A stretch of 7,628 nucleotides of DNA, from NCBI GenBank assembly GCA_003176035.1, contig PSRL01000170.1, forward strand, positions 1 through 7,628, in the 5' to 3' direction. This stretch comes from Verrucomicrobiota bacterium (GTDB lineage: Bacteria > Verrucomicrobiota > Verrucomicrobiia > Chthoniobacterales > Xiphinematobacteraceae). Made by a program: the position numbers and the translations under genes. Of this stretch, positions 1 to 6,765 are shown in pieces. Position 1 is the first letter of the stretch, and the number at the start of each line of letters is the position of its first letter. The notes below the pieces were generated by a model. The model searched no databases, was not told the origin of the DNA, and saw only the letters and a list, made by a program, of their open reading frames with translations.

Positions 1-909
1 AGCTGTTCTGGACTGTGCTTCTTCCAGGGAAGGAATGACCACGATATCAAAGGCGGCGGTAGCTTGCGCTATGTTAGGCTCGTGACCATGCATCAGGATG
101 GGCGCGTTTGCAGAGAGGAAAATGCAATCATTCCCCGGTCGCCAAGCATCGTATCCGAACTTGTCTTGAATGATTTTGCGATATTTCGCTCGAATTTCGG
201 CCCCGGCAGGGTCCGTTAACCGCGCCGGATCTGTATTGTCCCCCACCAACACAAAGCGCGCATTGGGCACTTTTTTGAGAACATGCTCCGCCGCATCGAT
301 GAGGACTTTTTGACCCTTTTGCATCCGCAACATGGCCGCACATCCGAATACGATATCCTCGGATCTGGCACCCCACAGCGTCCGGAAAGAGGCCCCATCC
401 ACATTTCGATTGAAACGGGAAAGATCGACTCCTTCGCCAACGACGGTCATGTGCTTGGCTGGGATGCCGCTCTCACGGATAAACTGTTCCCGTGTAAATT
501 CCGCCGTCGGAATTAAATGGTTACAGGCATATCGGTAACTGAATGTTCTAAAAAAGCCCCTCCGAAGGCGATTTGTAATGTGCCGACTCCGAACGATGGG
601 GATTCCTAGTAGCCTCAAGGGCGCCGCCGTCCACGCACCCACTGAGCCGTGAACATGGACAACATCGCAATTGAGTTCACGAACGATTTGAAAAAGCTTC
701 CACATCGCCGCGGGACTTCGGGTAGAAGGCATTTCGAGGGGAACCAGTGGCAATTTTGCTGCGGTGCCATGTTTAAAAAGCCAACTCCCTGGGATGCATG
801 CAAGCCATGCTTCATGTCCATTGGCATTCAACCACGCCACTTCAGCCATGGTGCGATATTCCTGCCCGCCAGAATCCACGCTGGATTCCACATGTAAGAC
901 CCTTATCAT
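1..909 (-). CDS. GT4-type glycosyltransferase, copy A (partial, C-terminus beyond left edge)
   Basis: Reading the minus strand from the ATG at 909 gives 303 uninterrupted codons to the window edge, beginning MIRVLHVESSVDSGGQEYRT. A TAA stop sits immediately before the ATG, which fixes the start. The protein is roughly 55-60% identical by eye to the complete neighbour at 1000-2184 along its whole visible length, so it is a tandem paralogue. Visible parts are the N-terminal GT-B Rossmann half with the glycine-rich SGGQEYRT acceptor-side loop (about residues 13-20), the RSRHITN segment (about 107-113), the donor-side start VFGCAAMLRMQKGQ (about 186-199) and VPNARFVLVGDN. The window ends inside the EX7E donor-binding motif: the first Glu of EEAQSRTA is present, the second lies just outside. 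By family knowledge it transfers a sugar from a nucleotide-sugar donor, probably at the cytoplasmic membrane in polysaccharide or LPS assembly; donor and acceptor are unknown. No SD sequence is seen. It lies 90 nt downstream of its paralogue and is probably co-transcribed. Confidence 0.88.
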   Translation of the reverse strand, partial: MIRVLHVESSVDSGGQEYRTMAEVAWLNANGHEAWLACIPGSWLFKHGTAAKLPLVPLEMPSTRSPAAMWKLFQIVRELNCDVVHVHGSVGAWTAAPLRLLGIPIVRSRHITNRLRRGFFRTFSYRYACNHLIPTAEFTREQFIRESGIPAKHMTVVGEGVDLSRFNRNVDGASFRTLWGARSEDIVFGCAAMLRMQKGQKVLIDAAEHVLKKVPNARFVLVGDNTDPARLTDPAGAEIRAKYRKIIQDKFGYDAWRPGNDCIFLSANAPILMHGHEPNIAQATAAFDIVVIPSLEEAQSRTA

Positions 910-923
910 TTAATGGTTGATAT

Positions 924-938
924 TAGCTGAATCAGCTA
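924..938. repeat. 15-nt palindrome between the two glycosyltransferase genes
   Basis: TAGCTGAATCAGCTA is a perfect inverted repeat of 7-nt arms around a single central base. It lies 15 nt upstream of the start codon of glycosyltransferase copy A, in an AT-rich 90-nt spacer (910-999). The half-site TAGCTGA recurs at 976-982, AAGCGTAG occurs at 948-955 and again at 971-978, and GACTTTA occurs at 981-987 and 991-997. The central spacing is too short for a good hairpin, so a dimeric-protein operator or chance are the two readings. No function is demonstrated. Confidence 0.4.
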
Positions 939-999
939 GCCTAGGTAAAGCGTAGAAACATCTCCTAAATAAGCGTAGCTGACTTTATAAGACTTTAGT

Positions 1000-2184
1000 T
1001 TAGTTGCTATTCTTAGAACAGCACCTCTCAGAGCTTGTCCGTTTAAAAAGGACCTTTTCATAGACTTCGAGCGTCTCTTTCATTCTGGCATCCAATGAAA
1101 ATCGTTTTTCCCCCTCCTCTGCGGCGGCAAGTGCAAATTGCCTGCGGAGTGCGGAATCCTTTGCCAAGCGGATCATTGCTTCTGCGAGAGCTTCTGGATC
1201 TTTCCGGGGCACAAGCAAACCGGTTTTTTCATGGTCCACCACCTCGGGAAGGCCGCCCACGCGACAGGCGATGACCGGTTTTCCTAAACAGAGCGCTTCG
1301 GGGGCAGTTCGGGATTGAGCCTCCGCCGACGAGGGCACGACAGCCACGTCCAGTGCGGCGGTAGCGGCAGCGACATCCGCCGCATGTCCATGCATGAGGA
1401 TGGGAGTTTCTTTCGAGAGGCGGATGTGACTTTCCGGTTGCCAGGCATCATATCCAAAATTTTCCTGAACCAAATCGCGATACTTTGCTCGCATCGGGGA
1501 CCCCGGCTTGGAGTTGTCTCCGATCAAAACAAACCGGGCATTAGGAATTTGCTTGTGAGCATGAGCCGCTGCCTGAATGAAAGTACTCTGTCCCTTTTCC
1601 GGACGGAGCATCCCTACGCAACCAAAAAGAATATCCCCCGCCTGGGCACCCCAAAGTTGGCGAAAAGGTGAGCCATTGACATTTGGGTGAAACTCCGTCA
1701 AATCCGCACCCTCGCCAATGACAGTCATTTGTTTTCTTGGGATCCGATTCCGGTCTTCGAACATCTCTCGGATTATTTCCGCGCTGGGAATCAGGTGATC
1801 GCAACCATATCGATAGCAAAAGGTTCGGAAAAAAGTTGGGCGCACCGGATTTGTAATATGGCGGGTACGAACGACCGGCAGTCCCAAAAATCTCAAGGGC
1901 GCGGCAATCCAGGCATCTATGGGACTGTGAGTGTGAATCAAATCGCAGGGCAATTTACGCGCCAGGTGATAGAGCTTCCAGGCGGCCACGGGGGAAAATG
2001 TGGCGCGCATGGTCAAAGGAATTACGGGAACATTTGCATCGAGACCTTGCTGAAAAACTTCACTATCCTGATTGCAGACGATCCACGCCTTGTGCCCGGC
2101 TGCTCTCAGCCAGCGCACCTCTGCGAGGGTGCGATATTCCTGCCCGCCGGAGTTCAACCCGGATTCCACATGCAAAATTCTCAT
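1000..2184 (-). CDS. GT4-type glycosyltransferase, copy B (complete, 394 aa)
   Basis: This is a two-domain GT-B fold retaining glycosyltransferase of normal family length. The N-terminal domain opens with MRILHVESGLNSGGQEYRT; the SGGQEYRT loop (residues 12-19) is the usual acceptor-side glycine-rich loop. HTHSPIDAW (84-92) and RTRHIT (106-111) follow. The donor-binding domain starts near DILFGCVGMLRPEKGQ (184-199) and carries NARFVLIGD (215-223) and the EX7E motif, Glu288 and Glu296 in EAQSRTAPE, then GKPVIACRVGGLPEVV (301-316) and TGLLVPRKDPEALAEA. The start is supported by an in-frame TGA three codons upstream. No membrane segment or signal peptide is visible, so it is likely cytoplasmic or peripheral at the inner membrane. 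Between strand FVLIGD and the HGHAADVAAATAALDV segment lies an extended stretch (about 224-264) including RAKYR and FGYDAW, longer than in ordinary GT4 enzymes. It follows the LolD-type ATPase gene after 48 nt. Donor and acceptor cannot be told from sequence; cell-surface polysaccharide or LPS synthesis is the likely setting. Confidence 0.93.
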   Translation of the reverse strand: MRILHVESGLNSGGQEYRTLAEVRWLRAAGHKAWIVCNQDSEVFQQGLDANVPVIPLTMRATFSPVAAWKLYHLARKLPCDLIHTHSPIDAWIAAPLRFLGLPVVRTRHITNPVRPTFFRTFCYRYGCDHLIPSAEIIREMFEDRNRIPRKQMTVIGEGADLTEFHPNVNGSPFRQLWGAQAGDILFGCVGMLRPEKGQSTFIQAAAHAHKQIPNARFVLIGDNSKPGSPMRAKYRDLVQENFGYDAWQPESHIRLSKETPILMHGHAADVAAATAALDVAVVPSSAEAQSRTAPEALCLGKPVIACRVGGLPEVVDHEKTGLLVPRKDPEALAEAMIRLAKDSALRRQFALAAAEEGEKRFSLDARMKETLEVYEKVLFKRTSSERCCSKNSN

Positions 2185-2232
2185 ACTATTTCATCTCGCA
2201 AATTTCTGTATTCGACGAGGTAAACGCAATTT

Positions 2233-2901
2233 TCACTGAAGAATCGCTCCGTCTTCGATGTGAATCTCTCGATCTCCTTTTTGAGCAAGAGCCCCGTCAT
2301 GCGTGACGACAATGAGAGTGCGCCGTTCCCGGCGGACCAATCCGAGAAGAAGTTCAATTATGGATTCTCCGGTCCGTGAGTCCAAATTGCCGGTGGGTTC
2401 GTCGGCAAATAAAACGCCTGGACCGTTGATCAATGCGCGAGCAATTGCGACACGCTGTTGTTCTCCTCCGCTCAGCTCGGCAGGCAGGTGATGGGCGCGA
2501 TGGCTGAGTTGTACCTTATCCAAAAGTTCTCTGGCAGACGCTTCCGGCCGTCGTCCTGCGATTAAAGCCGGAAGGAGAATGTTTTCCAAAGCGGTAAGCT
2601 CCGGAAGGAGGAAGTAGGATTGAAACACAAAACCCATTCTCGCATTTCTGAGTCTTGTCAATTGATTTGAATGGATCTCATAAAGAGAGGTCCCCTCAAA
2701 CAACACTTGGCCTGCTTCAGGGCGTTCCAGCCCCGCCAGGGTATAGAGCAGTGTGGTTTTTCCGGCACCCGATGCGCCACGAATGAAAATTGCCTCTCCA
2801 TGAAAGACTTGTAAATTGACATTCTGTAACACTTCCACCCGCTGTTTTCCCACTTGAAACGAACGGCGAAGCTCCCTAGCCTCCAACAGCAACTCACTCA
2901 T
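2233..2901 (-). CDS. lolD: LolD/MacB-type ABC transporter ATP-binding protein (222 aa)
   Basis: This is a cytoplasmic ABC ATPase that would energise a membrane permease. With the start at 2901 (MSELLLEARELRR), all motifs are intact: Walker A GASGAGKTT at residues 42-50, Q-loop Gln94 in FVFQSYFLLPELTALEN, signature LSGGEQQR 143-150, Walker B VLFADEP 163-169, D-loop NLD 172-174 and H-loop His201 in VVTHD. The FQ...LLPELTALEN stretch, the DEPTGNLD version of Walker B/D-loop and the short length point to the LolD/MacB/FtsE-like subfamily. LolD proper acts with LolC/LolE to release lipoproteins from the inner membrane. The frame stays open to an ATG at 3051, but that would overlap pstS and add a 50-residue tail with no family counterpart, so 2901 is preferred. 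No SD is seen. No permease gene adjoins it: upstream is the divergent pst operon, downstream come two glycosyltransferases. The LolD assignment therefore rests on the ATPase alone; a MacB-like exporter subunit is the alternative. Confidence 0.85.
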   Translation of the reverse strand: MSELLLEARELRRSFQVGKQRVEVLQNVNLQVFHGEAIFIRGASGAGKTTLLYTLAGLERPEAGQVLFEGTSLYEIHSNQLTRLRNARMGFVFQSYFLLPELTALENILLPALIAGRRPEASARELLDKVQLSHRAHHLPAELSGGEQQRVAIARALINGPGVLFADEPTGNLDSRTGESIIELLLGLVRRERRTLIVVTHDGALAQKGDREIHIEDGAILQ

Positions 2902-3001
2902 GAATCGGTTGAGAGTAATCCGAAAGTGCAGCCGCTGTAAAGCCACTCCCATTCTTGCACCCCGCTTGCTACAGACTTCATAACGTATTTGCGATTCTTC
3001 T
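2902..3001. promoter_or_regulatory. Divergent intergenic region between lolD-like gene and pstS
   Basis: These 100 bp separate two divergent start codons, so they should contain the pst operon promoter and probably that of the lolD-glycosyltransferase block. A weak sigma70-like pair for pstS can be drawn: TTGCAC at 2955-2960 and CATAAC at 2979-2984, 18 nt apart. Upstream, 2935-2952 reads CTGTAAAGCCACTCCCAT, which matches about 11 of 18 positions of the enterobacterial Pho box (two CTGTCA-like halves at 11-bp spacing). Its position relative to the -10 is not the classical one. There is no SD before either gene. The region assignment is firm from gene layout; the specific elements are tentative. 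Confidence 0.4.
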
Positions 3002-4024
3002 ATGAACTTCCTCACTACGCTCCAGGCAGTAGCTCTTTTCCTATTGGCCATGATAGGGATACCGAACTTCGCTGTGGCGAGCGCGGTCTCCGTTCAAGGT
3101 TCCGGTGCCTCGTTTCCAGCGCCGCTTTATCAACGATGGATTGCGGAATTCGTGAAAATCCATCCTGATATTCAGATCAATTATCAGTCCATAGGGAGCG
3201 GAGCAGGGGTTAAAAACCTTACAGCGGGCCTAGTCGACTTTGCCGGCAGCGACGCGGCGATGACGGATCAGGAAATCTCGGGCGTGAGCCGAGGGGTCGT
3301 CATGATTCCGGCCACCGCCGGCTCCATAGTCCTGGCTTATAATTTGCCAAATATTGCCTCCTTAAGGCTTTCCCGAGTGGCTTACGTCGGTATTTTTCTT
3401 GGAAAAATCACTCAATGGTCCGACCCTGCTATCGCCGCTACAAATCCAGGTGTCCAGTTGCCGAATCTTCCGATCATAGTGGTCACCCGCTCGGATGGCA
3501 GTGGGACCACTTTTGCCTTTACCAAACACCTTTCCGACATTGACCCGGAGTTTTCTCGAACCGTTGGATTTCATAAATCCGTTGCCTGGCCCACCGGGAT
3601 GGCAGGCAAGGGGAATGACGGGGTCACAGCACTCCTCAAGCAGACCCCTGGAGCCATCGGATATATCGAATACGGTTACGCCCATCACAACCATATCCCA
3701 TTTGCCACCTTGCAGAATAAATCCGGCAACTATGTCACCGCGACAATCGCAAGCGGCCTAGCCGCTCTTTCCCACGCTTCCCTGCCAGCCAATCTGCGGG
3801 GTTGGCCTTCGGACCCTCCAGGGGCGGAAGATTACCCCATTGCCACGTTTACTTGGCTTCTCTTATACAAAAAATACAATGATTTAGAAAAGTTAACCGC
3901 TTTGAAAAAATTTGTTTCTTACGGTCTCACCACCGGGCAATCTTTCTCGGAAGACCTCGGTTACCTTCCGCTTCCTCCGGACATTGTGAAAAAGGCCCAA
4001 GCAATACTTGAAACAGTCCACTAA
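3002..4024 (+). CDS. pstS: Phosphate ABC transporter, periplasmic phosphate-binding protein PstS (340 aa)
   Basis: PstS binds inorganic phosphate in the periplasm and delivers it to the PstC-PstA channel. Residues 1-26 form a hydrophobic Sec signal peptide with a plausible cleavage after AVA (24-26); there is no lipobox cysteine, so the mature protein should be soluble. The mature N-terminus carries GSGASFPAPLYQRW (33-46), the PstS fingerprint whose loop contacts phosphate. YQSIGSGAGVKN (61-72), DFAGSDAAMT (79-88) and TRSDGSGTTFAFTKHL (162-177) are the other ligand-site segments, with Asp84 and the Arg163-Asp165-Ser167 cluster in expected places. GKGNDGV (202-208) and PGAIGYIEYGYA (216-227) are also family-typical. 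Length is normal. The start is set by an in-frame TAA seven codons upstream with no other ATG between; no SD is seen. The signal peptide n-region has no Lys or Arg, which is unusual. It is the first gene of the operon and overlaps pstC by 17 nt. Confidence 0.96.
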   Translation: MNFLTTLQAVALFLLAMIGIPNFAVASAVSVQGSGASFPAPLYQRWIAEFVKIHPDIQINYQSIGSGAGVKNLTAGLVDFAGSDAAMTDQEISGVSRGVVMIPATAGSIVLAYNLPNIASLRLSRVAYVGIFLGKITQWSDPAIAATNPGVQLPNLPIIVVTRSDGSGTTFAFTKHLSDIDPEFSRTVGFHKSVAWPTGMAGKGNDGVTALLKQTPGAIGYIEYGYAHHNHIPFATLQNKSGNYVTATIASGLAALSHASLPANLRGWPSDPPGAEDYPIATFTWLLLYKKYNDLEKLTALKKFVSYGLTTGQSFSEDLGYLPLPPDIVKKAQAILETVH

Positions 4025-4985
4025 TGACCTCAATGCCGTCACGGCCTCATCCACTGCCTCAAAATTGAAAAATTTGCGGGGTTTGGATTTGTTTCGAACC
4101 CTCTCTTGGGCCGCGGCGGTCGCCACCGTGCTTCTCTTAGGCTGGATTGTTCTGGAAATTGCGACCCAGGCGATTCCTTCCATAAAAGCCTTTGGACTGC
4201 ATTTTATTTTTAATGCGCAGTGGAACCCCAATACGGAGCAATACGGCGTTCTGGCCTTTGTCGTAGGGACAGCAGTCAGCTCACTTCTGGCGCTTCTCAT
4301 GGCGCTTCCGCTGGGAATCGCAATCGCCATTCTTTTAAGTGAAAATTTTTTGCCCCTCTCTCTTCGCCAAACTCTTCGTTTTGTTGTGGAACTTCTTGCT
4401 GCCATTCCAAGCGTAGTCTACGGCCTCTGGGGGATTACAGTAGTCGTGCCCATCGTCCAACACTTGGGACAGGGATTGGCCAAATACCTGGGTTTTATTC
4501 CGCTCTTCCGGGGGCCGGCCTTTGGAAATAGCCTATTAACAGCAAGCCTGGTTTTGGCTTTGATGGTGCTTCCTACAATCAGCGCAATTTCGCGGACAGC
4601 ACTGGTCAACGTTCCAAAGACATTGCGAGAGGGCGCCTATGCTCTGGGGGCAACTCGTTGGGAGGCTCTTTTCGGAATCATTTTACCCGCAGCTGGTCCC
4701 GCAATTGTGGCCGCAACAATTCTTGGGTTTGGCAGGGCTTTGGGAGAAACCATGGCCGTTGCCATGATCATTGGGAATAGCCCGCGCTTAACCTTTTCCT
4801 TGCTCTCCCCGGCGGGCACATTAGCCAGTCTCTTAGCGAACCAGTTCGCCGAAGCCGAAGGTCTCCAGGTTTCCGCTCTCATGTATGCGGCTCTTCTTCT
4901 GATGCTTTTGACTCTTATGGTCAATATCGCCGGCCGATTAATCTTGAAACGCACTGAGCAAGCCGCTGCAACCCATATTCGCTAG
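4008..4985 (+). CDS. pstC: Phosphate ABC transporter permease PstC (325 aa)
   Basis: PstC is one of two inner-membrane channel subunits of the Pst phosphate importer. About six hydrophobic segments can be seen, near residues 33-57, 79-111, 121-150, 173-196, 225-256 and 287-310. The cytoplasmic EAA loop that docks PstB is REGAYALGATRWEALFGII (207-225), followed by LPAAGPAI. GRALGETMAVAMIIGN (242-257) is a strong PstC signature, as is ELLAAIPSVVYGLWG (128-142). The upstream-most start in this frame is a TTG at 4008, inside the end of pstS. Other in-frame candidates are TTGs at 4065, 4074, 4083 and 4089; no ATG or GTG exists near the N-terminus. The overlap with pstS suggests translational coupling. 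The exact start is uncertain because the first 28 or so residues are polar and poorly constrained, and no convincing SD is present. Confidence 0.95.
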   Translation: MKQSTNDLNAVTASSTASKLKNLRGLDLFRTLSWAAAVATVLLLGWIVLEIATQAIPSIKAFGLHFIFNAQWNPNTEQYGVLAFVVGTAVSSLLALLMALPLGIAIAILLSENFLPLSLRQTLRFVVELLAAIPSVVYGLWGITVVVPIVQHLGQGLAKYLGFIPLFRGPAFGNSLLTASLVLALMVLPTISAISRTALVNVPKTLREGAYALGATRWEALFGIILPAAGPAIVAATILGFGRALGETMAVAMIIGNSPRLTFSLLSPAGTLASLLANQFAEAEGLQVSALMYAALLLMLLTLMVNIAGRLILKRTEQAAATHIR

Positions 4986-4987
4986 CA

Positions 4988-5872
4988 TTGAACTCCCCAA
5001 CGCTTTCCGGTTTTTTCAATAGCCATGAAGGTTCAGGCAGACTGAAGGCCCGTTCCTTATTTAACCGTCTCTTGAGCATTCTCTGCGTGAGCCTGGCTTT
5101 CCTCACCCTGCTTCCGCTCTTGTCAATCCTTTACCTCGTCCTAAAGAATGGGCTGCCACTGCTCACTCCGTCCGTCTTCACCCAATTGCCTCCGGCGGCG
5201 CAAATGTCTGGCGGAGGATTTGGCAACGCAGTGGTTGGCACGTTCATCATGGTTGGCATTGCTCTGCTCTTCGCAGCACCCACTGGCATCCTTTCCGCGA
5301 TTTATATCAATGAGTATGCCCATCAATCCACGCTTGCTCACACCGTTCGCTTTGTGTCCCAACTGCTAACGGGAATTCCCTCCATCATCAGCGGCGTTTT
5401 TGCTTTCGCGATTGTGGTGGTCCACACAGGATTCTCAGCTTGGGCAGGCGGGTTGGCGCTCGCCATACTGATTTTGCCAACTATCTTGCTCACATCCGAG
5501 CAGGCTTTACTGAGTGTTTCACAATCTCTCCGAGAAGCGTCCACCGGCCTGGGAGCCACTCGTCTTCAGACCATTTGGCGGATCGTCCTTCCGGAAGCCC
5601 TTCCGGCTATGATGACCGGCCTAATGCTGGCTATTGCGCGTGCCGCGGGGGAAACTGCGCCCGTTCTTTTTACGGCGTTATTTAGTCAATATTGGCCCTC
5701 TTCTCTCAACCAGCCCACCGCTTCCCTTGCCGTACTCATCTATAACTTTTCCACTCTCCCCTATGATCATCAGGTCAAGTTGGCGTGGACGGCTTCGCTT
5801 GTTTTGGTTGCCATCGTGACCGTCACCAATGTGGCGGCTCAGATCCTTTTTCGAAAAAAACACTATCAATAA
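4988..5872 (+). CDS. pstA: Phosphate ABC transporter permease PstA (294 aa)
   Basis: PstA is the second channel subunit, pairing with PstC. Hydrophobic segments lie near residues 30-53, 78-104, 118-146, 150-168, 207-231 and 264-288. The EAA loop is REASTGLGATRLQTIWRIV (182-200) followed by LPEALPAMMTG, and ARAAGETAPVLFTA (217-230) is the PstA-specific signature that separates it from PstC. FVSQLLTGIPSIISGVFAF (122-140) matches the conserved PSIxxG segment of the family. The proposed start is a TTG two nucleotides after the pstC stop, giving tight coupling. Another TTG at 5072 would give a protein starting just before the first membrane segment. The ATG at 5025 is out of frame and reaches a stop after six codons. 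Length fits the family. The gene is followed by pstB after 26 nt. Confidence 0.95.
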   Translation: MNSPTLSGFFNSHEGSGRLKARSLFNRLLSILCVSLAFLTLLPLLSILYLVLKNGLPLLTPSVFTQLPPAAQMSGGGFGNAVVGTFIMVGIALLFAAPTGILSAIYINEYAHQSTLAHTVRFVSQLLTGIPSIISGVFAFAIVVVHTGFSAWAGGLALAILILPTILLTSEQALLSVSQSLREASTGLGATRLQTIWRIVLPEALPAMMTGLMLAIARAAGETAPVLFTALFSQYWPSSLNQPTASLAVLIYNFSTLPYDHQVKLAWTASLVLVAIVTVTNVAAQILFRKKHYQ

Positions 5873-5898
5873 CGGTCCTATCCTGCTGAAAAATTGCT

Positions 5899-6747
5899 AT
5901 GTTAACTCTTGTTCGAAGTGCTGATCAAAATGGCGACATTGCTTCCCACATGGAAAAACCTTTTCTCTCAATGAGCGCTTTGGAAGAACATCGCCCTGAC
6001 TTTCTTTCGGTTCTGGATTTCAGTTTTTATTACGGGAACCAGCAGGCCCTCTATAATATTTCCATGGAAATTCCGGAAAGGCAGGTCACCGCTCTCATCG
6101 GACCCTCCGGTTGCGGTAAATCCACCCTCCTTCGAAATTTTAATCGGATGAATGATCTCATCCAGGGAACGCGTCATGAAGGAGACATCCGGCTCATGGA
6201 AACAAGCATTTATGATCCGAACCTCGAAGTGATCGCACTCCGCCGACATATCGGCATGGTCTTTCAAAAGTCGAATCCCTTCCCCAAATCCATTTACGAG
6301 AACGTTGTCTACGGTCTTCGGATCTCAGGTCAAAACAAAAAAAGCGTTTTGGACGAATGCGTAGAACGCAGCCTGCGGAGTGCGGCACTTTGGAATGAGG
6401 TCAAAGACCGTTTACACGAAAGTGCATTGGGCCTTTCCGGCGGCCAGATGCAACGCCTCTGCATTGCTCGGGCCATTGCGAATCAGCCAAAGATATTGCT
6501 TATGGATGAACCCTGTTCCGCCCTCGATCCCATTGGGACCGCTCGGGTGGAAGAACTCATCCACAGGCTCAAACAACACTTCACCATTGTCATCATCACC
6601 CATAACATGCAGCAGGCAGCCCGCTGTTCAGACCGAACCGCTTTCTTTTATTTAGGCCGCCTGATCGAGTACGATACTACTACGAAAATTTTTTCCAATC
6701 CCGCACAAAAACAAACCGAAGATTATATTACCGGCCGCTTCGGATAA
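5899..6747 (+). CDS. pstB: Phosphate ABC transporter ATP-binding protein PstB (282 aa)
   Basis: PstB is the cytoplasmic ATPase that drives phosphate import through PstCA. Motifs are complete: Walker A GPSGCGKST (68-76), Q-loop Gln123 in VFQKSNPFPKSIYENV, signature LSGGQMQRLCIARA (179-192), Walker B ILLMDEP (199-205), D-loop SALD (207-210) and H-loop His235 in ITHNMQQAAR. NPFPKSIYENV, DEPCSALDPI and FNRMNDLI are PstB-specific rather than general ABC features, and the C-terminus ITGRFG is the usual PstB end. From the ATG at 5899 the protein has about 33 residues before the first strand (VLDFSFYYG), longer than usual. ATGs at residues 18 and 25 would give a more standard length. No SD precedes any of these. 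phoU follows after 18 nt. Confidence 0.97.
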   Translation: MLTLVRSADQNGDIASHMEKPFLSMSALEEHRPDFLSVLDFSFYYGNQQALYNISMEIPERQVTALIGPSGCGKSTLLRNFNRMNDLIQGTRHEGDIRLMETSIYDPNLEVIALRRHIGMVFQKSNPFPKSIYENVVYGLRISGQNKKSVLDECVERSLRSAALWNEVKDRLHESALGLSGGQMQRLCIARAIANQPKILLMDEPCSALDPIGTARVEELIHRLKQHFTIVIITHNMQQAARCSDRTAFFYLGRLIEYDTTTKIFSNPAQKQTEDYITGRFG

Positions 6748-6765
6748 CCCCCCTCCCTGATAACA

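Noticed and set aside
128..897. Short open frames on both strands in the left 900 bases
   Set aside because: They are out-of-frame shadows of the glycosyltransferase copy A, which is continuous from 909 to the edge in one minus-strand frame and aligns with its paralogue throughout.
1..909. Glycosyltransferase copy A as a pseudogene
   Set aside because: No long complete frame starts and ends here, which first suggested decay, but codon-by-codon reading shows no stop or frameshift; it is merely cut by the window edge.
1687..2223. 178-codon plus-strand open frame opposite glycosyltransferase copy B
   Set aside because: It is antisense to a gene with clear catalytic motifs, and its translation shows no recognisable domain.
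2902..3051. N-terminal extension of the lolD-like frame up to an ATG at 3051
   Set aside because: The extra 50 residues have no family counterpart and would overlap the pstS start; the LolD fold begins right after the Met at 2901.
3893..4405. 170-codon minus-strand open frame across the pstS-pstC junction
   Set aside because: It is Arg/Lys/Thr/Ser-rich with no domain and lies antisense to two well-supported genes.
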